Counted from the stretch's first letter, positions 12,761 through 24,983 are shown. The stretch: DNA of 64,000 nucleotides from Paralvinella palmiformis (GCA_025642065.1 JAODUP010000277.1:338501-402500), one strand, 5' to 3'. Made by a program: numbers and translations. The notes: generated from the sequence alone by a model not told the origin.

Positions 12761-13362
12761 ATTTAGTAGCTATAAATATGTATAACTATATAAGAAGAAA
12801 CAAGGGGGAGGACTATTCTGCTGGAGTTACACAATACGAACGCCAGTATCTCCATTAACACTCTTAACCAAAACCAAGGTTCTCGGTGTAAATACCCGAC
12901 TTGAAACAATAAAGGGCACGAAGTGATCGAGTAAAACTTAAATAACAGAAATATAAACTAACCAAATCTAATAAATTTAACGCTAATGTACACAGTGTAC
13001 ATTTAGCTTAAGTATGATGTAAGTCGTACTGTGTCTCATGTTATTTGGACTTGGTATATAATAATTGTGTAATTGCAAGTAACGTTTGCTTTGCTGGTAG
13101 TAAAGTACTAACAATTGCTACTCAGGTTACTGAGGATGAACAGCAGCAGTTGATCCATATATTTGAAGCACTAGGAATAATCCAAAGATTGACAGTGGAG
13201 ATGAACTGCAGAAATGGATGGCTGGATTTGTGCGCAATAGATAAGCTTATGTCAGACCTCATACAGACCATAAGGATGTATCCTTTGATACGTAGAAATA
13301 TTGGGTGTTTACCTTACAGAAGGGAGGCGTCCACTCAAGCCACGTGGTAACTACGACAGGGA

Positions 13363-16010
13363 AGTCAATTAGATGTCGAGTTGCGGAAATATGCCAGCGT
13401 GTGGGAGTCAATGCACCAAATAAAGCAAATACTTCATACATTTGAAGGCATTTACTGTACTGTTGAGGACACTGAGGAGCTAATGATTCTGCTTTACATT
13501 GCCCACAATCATGAAAATGAAAGATTCGACACATGTGGATGCCGAACTTGGATGTCAATGTCAACAAATGGCAATGACGTCTTGAGATTGATTAGTTGAC
13601 AGTTATTTGTGGTTTGCAGTCCAAAGTTGAGGAACTGAAGCGAAATTTATGACATTACAAGAATAATCTCAGTATACATACCTATGATAGTAACAGTAAT
13701 TATGGTCATCAGCCATTATCTCCTAATCAGTCATCATCAACAATCATTTCATGAGCCATCATCTTCCCATCAATGATCATCTTCGCAGATGTCGGTGCAA
13801 TTTGAAAGGAGTCATCCAAAGGTGACCTAGTACAAACCTAAGCCTAACCGTAGTAATGCACATAGGCTACCTACATGTTACAGGTGCGGTCAATTAGGTC
13901 TTCTTTAGAGAGAATGTAGAGTTGAATTGAGTTATTTAACCTCGGCGTTGGTAATAAATGGAACATAAGGCTGAGGGATCACTGCGTAGGGCAACATCCC
14001 ACAAACACAGTTGTGGGTCTGATTCGAAGCTACAACATGGAGTGTTCTAATCACTACGCTATCGAAGAGTTCATATAGGATGTAGAGCATAGGATGTCTG
14101 ATGAGGAATCGTTGGGAAATGACACAGAGTCTACCGCAGAGAGACAATAATAGCCTCTTCTGAACTTAAGTTCCGACTTAGTTGGAACTTATCTCTAAAT
14201 GAATATTATTATCTAAATGAACCTCATATGTTGCTTAATGGGATTGAACTTAAATTGGTTTTGGTCACGGGTTCTAAAGTGTTAACTATTGTCGAAAGTA
14301 AAATTATTGAACGTTTTTCTGATACACAAATCAAATCACTGGATAAGCTTTGGCTGGTCATAGAAGGTACTAGTGAACAAAGACTTCAATATTCTGGATA
14401 TTTCGAAACTAATCATCCTGTTCCAGAATTCTCCCACCAGGTGAGCTATTTAATGTTGATTGTTTCCGAAACCAGATATGCTGAGAGGGTTCCAGTTCGT
14501 CTTGGAACTAATGTCCGAATCCGGTTGTGCATAATGTTGAACAGAAAAATGGTCCAGAAAGGTGAGCTTCCTGGATATTGGTCTATGGCTTTTCAGTGTC
14601 TAAGCATCTGGCGTCGTAAAGCACGATGCGCTAAAGGTCAATTGCGTATTATGAAATCTACTGTTATCATTTTATTAATTTTACTATCACTATCTCATGT
14701 AAGATGGATACATAAGTACCTCTACTACTATTTCTTGGTGTAGCTGGTATTGTGATAAAGGTTTTATGTCTGGGGTTGTGGAGGTGACTACAACTTTGGT
14801 TCACTTTAATAGACTGGATCAGATAGCATCTCTGCAGTTGTTCAGCTGGAGTAGTAGTTCTGTTGTATCAGGTTTGTGACTTGGATAATAAAGCTGAAGC
14901 TTCTGGGTGGAAGAATTATTCGGAGATCGCACAGCTCCTTCGCATCAAACATTGTCCTGGAAAAAAGACGAGAAACTTAGGCTCTATGTTGACCATCTCC
15001 TGCTAAATAAAATATATATCAAAGACACCTGTACAGATATTCTGGATCAACTCGCTCCTAGTAAGCTTTAGTATCGCCCCAGTACTGTCTTACCAGGTGC
15101 TCTTAGTCAAGAAGACGGGTTACTTCTGAAGGAATTCAATCGTCTGAAATCCGGAGAGGTGTTCTGTATTAGTGTACCGGAGTTGGTGATGAAAAATACC
15201 AGCTAGCCCTTCCCACAGAATTTCGGCAATTACAGTTGAAGTGTGCTTATGATGACATCAGGCATTTAGGACAGGATTCGCATCCTAAGGCACATATTTT
15301 ATTGGCCAAAAATGGGAGCTGATCTAGATACAGTAAAATTTGGTTATAAATGAAATACAAGGGGAACGGGAATTCATTTCGTTATAATGGTACTTCGAGT
15401 TTTCCCAGTTTTTAAATATAGGTGTCATGTATCTATCAGATATTAGTTACCGAGGCATGAGCTATAATTGGTGAAAAAGCCAATCAAAAGTTTGAAGGTC
15501 TTTTGAAGTGACAGGTGTCAATATCTACTCACCATTTATTCGAACCCTAATGTAACAATAAATTTGCATGTTTCTGTCGTCAAAACAACGCAATTAAATG
15601 TGATTTTCATATTGGTTGTAGCATTTATGATTGCAATGATCACAACGGTCGTTCGACTGACTGACTGTGAAAAACAAGTACTAACAATCGTGCATCATTG
15701 GCCAGCATCAGCACCCCACCCCAACAACCACTGGAATTAGTCTTTATGGACTTCCTAACACTTGAAATGTCAAAAGGTGGATCTCAACACCTACCAGTAA
15801 TCAGTGATCACATCATCAAGTATGCTGTTGCAAATTTCCGACAAGAAACCAGACAGTACAGACAAAGTTTGATCAATTGTTTGAAACCTTCGTTGTATAT
15901 TACGGCCTGTGTCTTCGACTTCATTCAGATATGGGTGCAATTTTCGAGAGTAACGTAATTCGGGAGCTCGGTCACATCTGGAACGTTAAATTCCAGAGCG
16001 TTAATGACAT
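13363..16010 (+). mobile_element. Degenerate Ty3/gypsy-like retrotransposon (gag, protease, integrase)
   Basis: In order on the + strand: a gag-like stretch (13,381-13,570); a zinc knuckle reading CYRCGQLG then a stop and RECR (13,877-13,922); a retropepsin (14,228-14,560) where the expected DTG reads VTG, so the catalytic aspartate is lost, while VESKIIERF and the RVPVRLGTNV region remain; an integrase H2C2 domain (15,200-15,320) with the stretch from PQNFG to HLGQDSHP; and an integrase core with PLELVFMDFLTLE (15,725-15,765) and LHSDMGAIFES (15,910-15,945). RT and RNase H are essentially missing between 14.75 and 15.05 kb. SINE D sits between gag and protease, and about 300 bp of unrelated DNA separates the integrase parts. 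A dead, multiply interrupted copy. Confidence 0.85.
13935..14130 (-). mobile_element. SINE family D copy inside the gypsy remnant
   Basis: The - strand reads a tRNA-like head around TAGCGTAGTGATTAGAACAC and then GTGTTTGTGGGATGTT. The last string is shared exactly with the + strand SINE at 53.46 kb. It interrupts the gypsy remnant between the zinc knuckle and the protease. Clear target duplications were not found. Confidence 0.65.
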
Positions 16011-16129
16011 TACGAAGGGAATGAAGAAGACATCTCTTGAAATGCTAGGTACTTTAGATTCTAGCAAGAAGCAGTGTACATATTGGAAGTCAAACGTTTC
16101 GTGCGGCTGTGGTACATCCAGGTAACCGC

Positions 16130-16800
16130 GTTATGGAAAGGACACAAAAGCGGATAGGTGATAGGTGAACCGGATACCGTATTGGATCAGTCAAATCCTG
16201 AAATTCCAGTGTATTTTGTCCACACACACAAAAAAAAACCAGGATGTGCCAAAGCGGACGTTGCACTGAAACCCCCTTCTCCCTATTAATCTTCTACCTG
16301 TAACAGATCTATAAGTTCTAGTTTCGACGTTCTATCTGATGATGCAGATGTTGATAAGTCAGCTAGTATTAGAGGCTACAAATAGCAAATATTTCGTGTG
16401 CTAATGACAAAATTGCAGCTGCAGATGCAAACATCAATGCACCCGATATAGTGAATGATGCAGAACCATGGTCGGTCGCTAATAAGCTATTGGCTTGTAA
16501 AACTAAACACATTACAAGATTTAGCCAAATATCCAAAATATTATGGTAAGTAGAACATGCGTTGTCGTGCAATGTTTGATGTTATTGTGAAATATAAACA
16601 CTGATTAGGTTTAATTGTGTGTAGTTTTTTGTTCATTCTTTCACCGAATGTTCGGTCGACATGCTCCACAACCACGTGGTACTTGTATACTGCTTGTAAT
16701 ATAGCTTATTTTAATACAGTAATATTGTTTATTTTAGTTCTAGCATAACAAATATTATTTCCACAGTAGGTTCTTCGGTGACTCTTAGGTTGCCATATTT
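16130..16800. other. No feature recognised
   Basis: AT-rich DNA between the gypsy remnant and a microsatellite. No motifs that I can assign. Confidence 0.5.
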
Positions 16801-16806
16801 GGTAGA

Positions 16807-16849
16807 CAAGTACTACTACTACTACTATTACTACTACTACTACTACTAC

Positions 16850-16881
<32 letters not shown>
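16807..16881 (+). repeat. (ACT)n then (TA)n compound microsatellite
   Basis: About 45 bp of ACT triplets pass directly into about 30 bp of TA dinucleotides. Confidence 0.9.
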
Positions 16882-16883
<2 letters not shown>

Positions 16884-16975
16884 ATTATATACTAATTGTT
16901 TTTGATAGCTGCAACGTTTTATATTAAATTATGTATTTGTTGCGATAGCTAAATCAAGTGTCGGTATAAGGCTAC

Positions 16976-17480
16976 TTAAAATGCTACTTGGGCTTTCATC
17001 CACATAACCAAGGGCTTAGGATAATAATGATAATAATAAATAATTTTAATAAGCAAACAATTTATTGGAGTAAACAATAAAAAACAATAAAATATAACTA
17101 TCACAAGCAATTTTAGACCATTGTACGACAGCAGGGTATAGAACATTCTTAGTTTTTCCATTTCTAACTCTTGAAGTTCAACATAGAGCTGACCCTGAGA
17201 AAAGTATGATTCCATTAGGTTAAAACCAACTGTCTTCATTGATTGACCTTGGAATTTATTGAGGGAGATTGCAAAATTAATTCTTAATGGAAACTGAAGT
17301 CTATTGAATTAAAAAGGCCTGTTTTGTGTGATGAAAGGTATTCTTGGAATGAAAACTGTTTCTCCTCCAATTTATCCAGTGATGATCGCAGACTTCAACA
17401 GCTAAGGTAATGTTTGTTTGACAATCAATCTTGTTCCATTGCACAGCTTTGGATGATCCAAATTTCTCAACAGTATTATT
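16976..17480 (-). mobile_element. C-terminal fragment of a PIF1-type helicase, probably Helitron
   Basis: On the - strand LDHPKLCNGTRLIVKQT (about 17,405-17,460) is followed by FPLRINFAISLNKFQGQS (about 17,235-17,290) and then FSQGQLYVEL (about 17,170-17,200). These are the conserved late motifs of the PIF1-like helicase that Helitron Rep/helicase proteins carry: the NG(T/S)R(L/M) motif, the INKxQGQ motif and the FSHGQLYVA motif. There are stops between them. Without the Rep domain or the CTRR end, a host PIF1 pseudogene is the alternative, but the setting among other transposons favours Helitron. Confidence 0.75.
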
Positions 17481-17559
17481 GACACTACCTCATTCAATGT
17501 CAGCTTATGGGATGGCATTTATCGAGGATTTTTTTATAGTTCAAATACAATCTTAGAAC

Positions 17560-19607
17560 TAGAGTGGAATAACTCAGCGTGGAAGTTAGAGAACTTTCTG
17601 GAAATTGTCCTGTAAAAAAGCAAACGCCTAAAGAATTTGAAGATGCCTTGAAGTCAGTAGTCTTAAAAACTGCGAATTTTAAAGTTACCAGGTATGTTCA
17701 TGATGTCAGAAAAGAACTGTTTGTCTTGAGTGAATTTTGCAAAATTTGCAACACCGAATATGTGCACAGTCATACGGTAGATCCTTGGATCAGTCTTGAT
17801 GTTGCCATCTTCCCACCAGTAGAATTTTATACAGTCACGATCGTCCTCTGTGACCAGTTCTTGATGAAATTTGCTCAGAATACTTATTAGGGTGTTTGCT
17901 AGGTCATGTCTCTGGTAGATAATATAATTGAATGAGACACTGCCGTCAAATACCACTCTAATGTTTTTTTCTTTTGTGGATGGTCACACCGTGGTGATGT
18001 AGGTACCAGGTTCTACCATTTTGGTGATCCTCCTCTTCAGCTGGAACTCTTTCTGTATATTTTTTTCTTCTTATAGCCTTTATTCTTATAATCCTCCCTA
18101 TACTGCGGATCTCTCAGCATTCGTTTCTGCATACTTGACAAACGACTAAATGCCGTACTTCGGTTATCAGGTAAGGTTACTTGCTTCTTCAGTGGAAGGC
18201 TGAAAGTGTTTTCAGGCCTTTCTCCCGTATGTCAGTATGTACGTTAATCAATAATAACCTTAATGAATCACTACAGTCTGCCTATAAAAGTGGTCACAGC
18301 ACTGAAACAGCCTTGGTTCGAGTGAAAAATGATATTATGATGTCAATTGATCAAGGTAAGCCAGTAATACTTGTTCTTCTGGACCTGTCTACTGCATTTG
18401 ATACAGTTGATCATAATGTACTTTTCTCTAGGTTAAAAGACATGTTTGGTCTGTCAGGTAGAGTACTTGAATGGTTTAGATCCTATCTGGAACAACGCTC
18501 CCAGAGAGTGTCTGTTCATGGTATTTTATCTGACATTCAGTTTTTGTTATCTGGTGTACCACAGGGTTCAGTTCTTGGTCCTCTGGTTTTCACAATGTAT
18601 ACCCGTCCTCTTGGGATTATTGCGCAGCGATATGGGGTTAAATATCACTTGTATGCTGATGACACACAGCTGTATATATCACTGGATCCTGACAATGAGT
18701 CCTTGAAGAATTTAGATCATTGTATTGCCGATATTCGGCTATGGATGACTCAAAATCTTCTAAAACTAAATGATAATAAAACAAATATTTTATATTTGGC
18801 ATCACCACATTGTGTTAAATCCCTAAAGACACTAGCATTACAGATGGGTGAATCTTCGATTACCCCAATGGGTCAGTAAAAAATCTAGGGGTTATTTTTG
18901 ACCAATGTATTAACATGTCACATCAGTATGCCGAGCAGCCTACTACCATCTTAAGAACATCCACTGTTTAAAAGCATTCTTGACACAAGAATCACTTGTA
19001 ACTGTAGTTCATGCCTTTGTTACATCTCGTATAGACTATTGTAACTCCCTGTTATATGGCATATCTGATTATAACGTTAATCGCCTTCAGCGAATTCAGA
19101 ATAGTGCATCTCGCATTGTAACAAATACTAGAAAATATGATCATATCACCCAATTCTTCAAAACCTACATTGGCTACCTGTTAGACAGCGTATCCATTTT
19201 AAGATTCTGTTAATAACTTATAAATCTATTAATGATATGGCGCCAGAATACCTGTGTGAACTGGTTTCCATTAGAAAGTCATCCCGAAAACTCAGGTCAT
19301 CCAGTCAGATACTATTGCAGGTGCCAGTGTCTCGGCTCAAGTCATATGGTGATTGTGCGTTTAGTGTTGCAGCCCCCACTTTGTGGAATAAGTTGCCGGC
19401 AAATATTAGAAATGCGTCGTCTCTTGGAAATTTTAAGTCTCTTCTAAAAACACACCTATTTAAGGTCGCTTTCACAGATAAATAATTATTATCTTTTAAA
19501 TCATTACAGGGTTTTTGCAGACATTATTTGGGGTATTATTATATTACATATTATTTGTACAGCGCCTTTGAATGGCTCCTGCTAGTAAGGGTGCTTTATT
19601 AAGTATA

Positions 19608-19640
<33 letters not shown>

Positions 19641-20015
19641 GTCATTCAGAGAAATCTAGAGTGATGCTCTTCTGGAAGAGTTTCTCCAATCTTCGGCAGG
19701 TCTATTTCAGCACCAACTTCTGGTAGTACGATCCCTTCAAGGTGTGGCCATTTAGTAATATCCTCAATAGTCGGAATGTGCTCCTTGGACATTGGAATTA
19801 TATCTTTGGTATAAAATATCAGCCTTCAAGCCGTCTATCCGAAACAAGGGGTCATTCGCCTTACAGGCCTCCGTTCTCACAAACCGTACTAGCTGTGTAA
19901 AGTTGAAAGACTTCTTGTTCTCCTTCAAGTGGTACACGAAGTTCCTCCATTTATCACCACACGTGCTGAACGATAACGGGGTATATTTCGAATACTCGCC
20001 TATAAAATGTAAAAC
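17560..20015 (-). mobile_element. BEL/Pao retrotransposon remnant split by a LINE insertion
   Basis: The right part (19,650-20,015) shows FTQLVRFVRTEA with DPLF, the region typical between BEL/Pao gag and protease. It is followed by WPHLEGIVLPEV (about 19,715-19,760), the start of the Pao retropepsin-like domain. The left part (17,663-18,200) resumes with NNRSTAFSRL and RDPQYREDY, then a broken frame, then reverse transcriptase with VFDGSVSFN, EDRDCIKFYWWEDG and YRMTVHIFGVANFA. The gap between the parts is filled exactly by the + strand LINE at 18.2-19.64 kb. Frameshifts and stops show it is dead. Confidence 0.85.
18200..19645 (+). mobile_element. LINE family A (CR1/L2-like), 5'-truncated, inserted in BEL/Pao
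   Basis: The reverse transcriptase runs from 18,240 with SAYKSGHSTETALVRVKNDI, VLLDLSTAFDTVDH, SGVPQGSVLGPL and the catalytic box YADDTQLY (about 18,652-18,675). Frame is lost near 18,870 and again near 19,190. It continues through SRIDYCNSLLYG (about 19,030) to APTLWNKLPANIRNAS and a natural stop at 19,483. The 3' untranslated part ends GAATGGCTCCTGCTAGTAAG, then a (TTA)n tail at 19,609-19,640. The YADDTQLY box and microsatellite tail point to the CR1/L2 group. It is one of the better preserved elements here, with only two or three frameshifts over 1.2 kb. Confidence 0.93.
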
Positions 20016-20289
20016 GCGTAGAATGTTTTAGATGTTCATAATAATTTAATATTCAGTAAACCGTAAAAATGTCAACAAAACCATAAGTTTTAGAAAACAT
20101 GTCAACAGTCATTGGTGTCCACTATTATTTATTAGTTCTATATTTATTAACAAATTGTCACAATCAGGTATTCACACTAATCGCGACTGCGCCAATTGTA
20201 CAGCCATTATATAAGTTCAAACATAACATTTTACTTGTGCTGCATGTTGTATTCGTTTGTGGCACGTTTTGCTGGAGCCACCATCTCCG

Positions 20290-21760
20290 CTTATAGATTA
20301 AACTCATAGCACAATCTGTCGTTGTCGAACTTGCACTGTAAAAGTGCTGTGAGCATGTCCGCGTTTAGGCTCTGATGACACCCTGTATGCACTTTCGGGA
20401 CAACTGAAAACGCTCTCTCACAGTCAACATTCCTGTAAGGCAAGCTGTGAACAGCGACCATTACTTGTGCAAGGGCGGGGAGCCGCATCTGTCCCATTAC
20501 CGTCTTTATCTTCATGATTTCACACAAGTAACGGTCAACGAATTTCCGTGCATCACCTTCTTCCATAAGCTAGTAGTACGCAAATTCTTCTTTTATGAGG
20601 ACGAACAATTGGAGCATACATTAGTTCATCGCGTTTGGTTCGGTTCAGCACAATCAAGTCATTGATCACTTTCCTGCACAACATCACAGTAAAATTTGCA
20701 AACATCGCTAAAGAAGTTCGCTTTCACCGACTCTTTGGTGGGCCATCTGTGTTGGTGAGTAAGGTGTGCGCTGGCACACCAACAGTCCAAAGCTGATTGT
20801 CATGTTGGTTTTCAGCCAACTTAAACTTGACTACTCTAATATCAGCTTTACTTTTTACATGTTTAATATGTACGAACTTCACCATCAGCTTACTCAGTAG
20901 GCGTGTCATCTCGGGTAGCAGTTAACTAATACACGTTTCATCTGCCTGGAACAATTTGCTGAAGTGATTCATGGCAGGCAGGATGAAGGTGAGGAAGAGC
21001 GGTGTGCGTTTTGTTTCAGGGTCGTTGAGCCATTGCATGTTTTACTCTAACTGCCTTCTCCTCCTCATCATGAATGGTGACATATGCTATCAAAACTGGG
21101 CACTGGATGAGAACACGCTCTACAATACCAAGAAGAGACAGCCAGCTACTTGGGCAGAGCCTTAATACTTGCATGTGCTCAGCATCTGTAAACTCCCTCA
21201 AAGTCTCTCTTCTCTTCACACTTTGATCAAAGTGGAAATAAATACCATAAAGAAGTCATCCACGAAGGTAGATAGCGTCTTCTTTCCCGCCAACTCACAC
21301 AGGTTTTTAATATTGAATCCATTTGGCTGCTTCTCTTCTCACAGATTTTCGCGAGCCGATCACCACATTGCAGTAGTCACTTGCAAACCCGAAAACATTC
21401 TGCCACGGAATCAGCGAGTCATCCAATACATATACATTGAATATCTTTTCGCTGGTGCCGCCTTTGCAGATGGGCATGTCCAGGATTCTGGTCTTTGCGG
21501 TTGGTGGTATGCTCTCGAAGCAGAGAATGAAGACGACCAGTCGCATATCATCTTTCAGATCATTACTTTCACCTATCAAAATGGAAAATGGACCAGTTTT
21601 ACATCACTCAACAACTGGCTTAGTAGTGTAAGTGGAGAGACAACTCTTTCAGGTTCTGCGTTGTCTTCATCCGGTCGCATTGGAATGATTTGGCAATGTT
21701 GCTCTCAGGATGCAATGATTACTCGTTTGAATTGGATAACCCATTGCTATTGAAACTTGC
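20290..21760 (-). mobile_element. hAT-superfamily transposase remnant
   Basis: Fragments of one protein lie in order on the - strand: LDMPICKGGTSEKIF and NVFGFASDYCNVVIG (21,330-21,470), FTDAEHMQVLRLCPSSWLSL (21,120-21,190), then a C-terminal dimerisation domain at 20,291-20,566 with YRNVDCERAFSVVPK and LNADMLTALLQCK. This order and these motifs are those of hAT transposases of the ZBED-like type. Several frameshifts separate the pieces. No terminal inverted repeats were identified. A domesticated gene is unlikely given the breaks. Confidence 0.85.
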
Positions 21761-21944
21761 CGTACACTTGGAGTTTCATTTTATGTCTTTGCCGGTGGAG
21801 GTAAACGCTGATTATCATCTATGATTTCTCTGTTAAAATTTCAACATAAATTTGAATTGCCAAACTCAAAAATGATCTCCCGTTTTCAAATTTCAACAAC
21901 TACAAATTTCTAGATATAATTTCAATACGTCTTGCTAGAAAATG

Positions 21945-22275
21945 TCGGATGCCCGCGTAATCTAGTTGGTAGCGCGTTGGACTACCATTTAGCCTACCAT
22001 ATGCACAAAAGTGTCCGTAAAGCATCAATCATCATCATCGTATGTAAAAAATATAGAGGTAAAAAAAGTCGAAAATCGTATGGTTTTTCAACTACGTCGT
22101 ATACAGTCATAATGTTATTAATAAAACGGTAGCAACTACGGGTGAACCGTAGTACTTGACATATCTGAAGGGTGTTTCATCTTTGTCTTCGCTTCATTAC
22201 CTTTGGAGGTCGCTCGGCCCATTTAACCTATCATGTGCACAAACGTGGCCGTAAAACATCAATCATCATCATCTC
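21945..22275 (+). mobile_element. Two broken SINE family A copies
   Basis: From 21,947 a tRNA-like head (TAATCTAGTTGGTAGCGCGT) jumps directly to the 3' region (TTTAGCCTACCATATGCACA) and the ATCATCATCATC tail, so its middle is deleted. From about 22,158 a second piece begins at the point where the first lost sequence, with GGGTGTTTCATCTTTGTCTT, and runs to its own ATCATCATCATC tail at 22,262. Either two independent truncated copies or a rearranged pair. Confidence 0.75.
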
Positions 22276-22279
22276 AACA

Positions 22280-22790
22280 GAATAAGAGCTAAAATAGTCT
22301 AATATGTGTAGAGTGATTGATTGTAAGGATGTTTTGTACTTTTTTCATTGTAGCTTCACGTAAAGATGGGTCATACTGTAGACACGATGTCCGACCACAG
22401 ACTAATTGATTAAACACCAATTAAGGTAATTTTGCTTTCAAATGTCTTATATGGTTTTAACAATTTATTATGTCATAGTGTGTGTAAAGTGAACGATCCG
22501 TTCCGGTGCCTGAGGACCGATAGACGCACCAAGTATTAAGGTGATCTCGATGTTGTCAATTTCCCCCTCTCACTCTGGCAATAAGTCACAGCGTGAAACG
22601 CTACTCCCACCCTCACAGTAGTCAAGTATAATAATCGCGAGATTACCTTATATTCTGCTGGTGTGAATTAAGTCCACAATGTGACACACACACCGCGCGC
22701 GAAAATAATGTATGTGTGTTATGTGAGGTTCCTTAGTTAAATATTTGTTGTGCATTGCCTTTATTCCCGTTACAAAGCAGTAAGCCGATC
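22280..22790. other. No feature recognised
   Basis: Non-coding DNA; nothing that I can assign on either strand. Confidence 0.4.
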
Positions 22791-22792
22791 TC

Positions 22793-23155
22793 ATTCTATG
22801 ACCTAGTGGGTAAGAGCGTGGGACTTCCTTACGCATGGTCATGCTGTGCGGGAAGATCGGAGGTTCGAATCCAGGCTGTGGCACAATAGTAGGAGGGTTT
22901 TTTTCATCCAGCCAGGCAACTGGTAAGGTTTTGTCCACCGAATATGCCATCTATTCTAAATTTATTTATAATTAGTTTCCGTGGGGAAGCTAAAAATTAC
23001 AGAGCAAAAATTAAGCGTCTCCCTTATTTGAGGTTGCCAGCCACGTTAAAACTGCCATAATATTATTTAGAATTAGTCCCCCATGGTGAAGCAGTAAATT
23101 ACAGATCATATGCGTCTCCCTCATTTGATGTTGCTATTATTATTATTATTATTAA
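22793..23155 (+). mobile_element. SINE family C with internally repeated tail
   Basis: A tRNA-like head with TGACCTAGTGGGTAAGAGCG and GGTTCGAATCCAGGC (22,798-22,877) is followed by TTCATCCAGCCAGGCAACTG and CCGAATATGCCAT. The 3' portion is present twice: AATTAG...GGGGAAGC...GCGTCTCCCTTATTTGAGGTTGC near 22,970-23,037 and a similar stretch near 23,068-23,130, before a (TTA)n tail. A second copy lies on the - strand at 40.2-40.54 kb. Confidence 0.8.
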
Positions 23156-23159
23156 AACG

Positions 23160-23791
23160 TACGTGTGACGAGGACGATTTGTCTGGTCCGGTTTATGACT
23201 CGGGCCGATTTAGCAGGGTAGAAATCAGTAACGCATGAATGACTAATTATGTCTGTTCATTCAATGGTTTAGACTTAGAATCTATCATAACTCCTCCCAG
23301 AAAATAACTAGATTGTAGTAGATATTTTGTACATGTCTGATGCGATCGATGTGAATGTATAATAACATCGACGTTGTCATCTTTTCCTCGCTCTTTGTGG
23401 TAGTAAGTAGATCTAGATCTATCGTAATCATGAACATAAATGAAAAATATCAATCATGATAAATTAGAATAATGTTAAACACAACCATACCCCCTTGACC
23501 TGTTCGGTGTTCCCGAGTCTCGATACAATCAATGATCATACATCATTAATCATACCCTACGGCTAGGACTACGTCTAGATCTAGTCGTTCCGTGTAAACA
23601 CTAAAATGTAATTTAGTAAATACAGTAGAAAATCAGGACAATATTAAATTGGCAAGAGACTGATATCATTGTTCATCTAAGGAAATTAATAAAATATCAG
23701 AAAATAATGATAAATTAAAGATTTATTATAAACCGAAGTGACAGAAAACATTTCCCCTTATGTTATAACACTGACGAATATTAAGCGGCAA
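23160..23791. other. No gene recognised; CTAGATCT-rich words
   Basis: The words TAGATCTAGATCTAT (about 23,407) and GTCTAGATCTAGTCG (about 23,573) occur. Nothing else that I can assign. Confidence 0.4.
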
Positions 23792-23864
23792 GCCTCCATA
23801 GCTCAGTGGTTAGAGCACTGGTCTTGTAAACCAGGGGTCGAGAGTTCGATCCTCTCTGGGGGCT
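23792..23864 (+). tRNA. trnT-UGU: tRNA-Thr (anticodon UGU)
   Basis: A 73-nt sequence folds as a complete cloverleaf. The acceptor stem is GCCTCCA with TGGGGGC (one G-U pair) and discriminator U; the D arm is GCTC/GAGC; the anticodon stem is CTGGT/ACCAG around loop CTTGTAA, giving UGU and decoding ACA; the T arm is GAGAG/CTCTC around TTCGATC. No intron. A run of five T at 23,874-23,878 is a fitting RNA polymerase III terminator. The anticodon arm and T loop match the conserved animal tRNA-Thr(UGU) pattern, and the intact pairing separates it from the SINE heads elsewhere in the window. Confidence 0.96.
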
Positions 23865-23873
23865 TCTTTACAC

Positions 23874-23878
23874 TTTTT
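23874..23878 (+). terminator. RNA polymerase III T-run terminator
   Basis: Five consecutive T residues begin ten bases after the tRNA-Thr 3' end. Confidence 0.75.
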
Positions 23879-24425
23879 GTTCGATACTGAAATTAATATA
23901 TTCATTTTCCACCATTAAAACATACTGCGCCTTCTGAGGTAACTAAATAAAATTTTAATAACTGATAAATCATATAATTTCTATCCACAACTTAATATTG
24001 ACGATTAATCATTATTTTAATTGAAATGTTAGATAAAAAACAGATTAATTTTGATATAAAACAATGCCGTCGTGTTGTTTTTAAACACACAGATCTGTTT
24101 AAGGAATACAATGGAAAATGGCCACTTTGTGTGTACTAATTACTATAAAAATTTTTTTTTTATATTGTAGGTACAGTTACATGAGCTTTTGTCAACAAAC
24201 TGTTGGCACTCCAAATCCATTACAACCCTTCTCAGGATTGACCTTTTTAAAAGTTAGGATTACTAGTATGGAGACTTCATTATTTATGGATAGAGCCGTG
24301 TTATTAATAAAGACTGAAGCCTTGGGGCCCCCGCAGGGACTCCAGCAGTCCGTCAATCATTTTTGCGGAGTAACTGTTAGCATGCAGTGCCTTAGGACTC
24401 CAATGGTTAAAGACACTTTGCACTC

Positions 24426-24456
<31 letters not shown>
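24426..24456 (+). repeat. (TA)n microsatellite
   Basis: About 15 AT units abut the target duplication of the SINE A copy that follows. Confidence 0.9.
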
Positions 24457-24636
24457 CGTACAAAGATGATGACGATTGATGTTTTGCGGCCACTTTTGTG
24501 CAGAAGGTTGGCTAAATGGTCAAAGACAAAAAAATCTTCAGATGTGCCCACGCCTATATTCGAACACGGGTGGTAGTGATCTGTTGTCCAACACACTACC
24601 GCTAAGACCACGGAGGCGCCCCCGTATCATACAAAG
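24455..24636 (-). mobile_element. SINE family A copy with 11-bp target duplications
   Basis: The element occupies about 24,466-24,625 on the - strand. Flanks are ATCGTACAAAG and ATCATACAAAG, one mismatch. The tRNA-like head reads GTGGTCTTAGCGGTAGTG and GTGTTCGAATATAGG on the - strand; the tail is CATCATC-like at 24,467. The insertion lies against a TA array. Confidence 0.85.
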
Positions 24637-24639
24637 GCA

Positions 24640-24878
24640 TCAGTACCCTGTTTATCAGCATGGATGATAAAAATACATTAATCTTATGTAACAAAGTATT
24701 AAAATGATACGAGAACCAACCTGAACTAAGGATATCAGAAATAACAAGCGCATTGATGTCTGATGATCAAATAACCTTGGAGATTAAATGCATTTAATTC
24801 ATATATATTAATAATTTCCATGTATTATTCTCACCCCATATAATATCAATAAATTACTACTTCTACATATGTATTTAT

Positions 24879-24926
<48 letters not shown>

Positions 24927-24939
24927 TTTCATAAGTATG

Positions 24940-24983
<44 letters not shown>

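Noticed and set aside
24118..24576. 152-codon + strand frame
   Set aside because: It runs through a TA microsatellite and the antisense of a SINE, with no domain.
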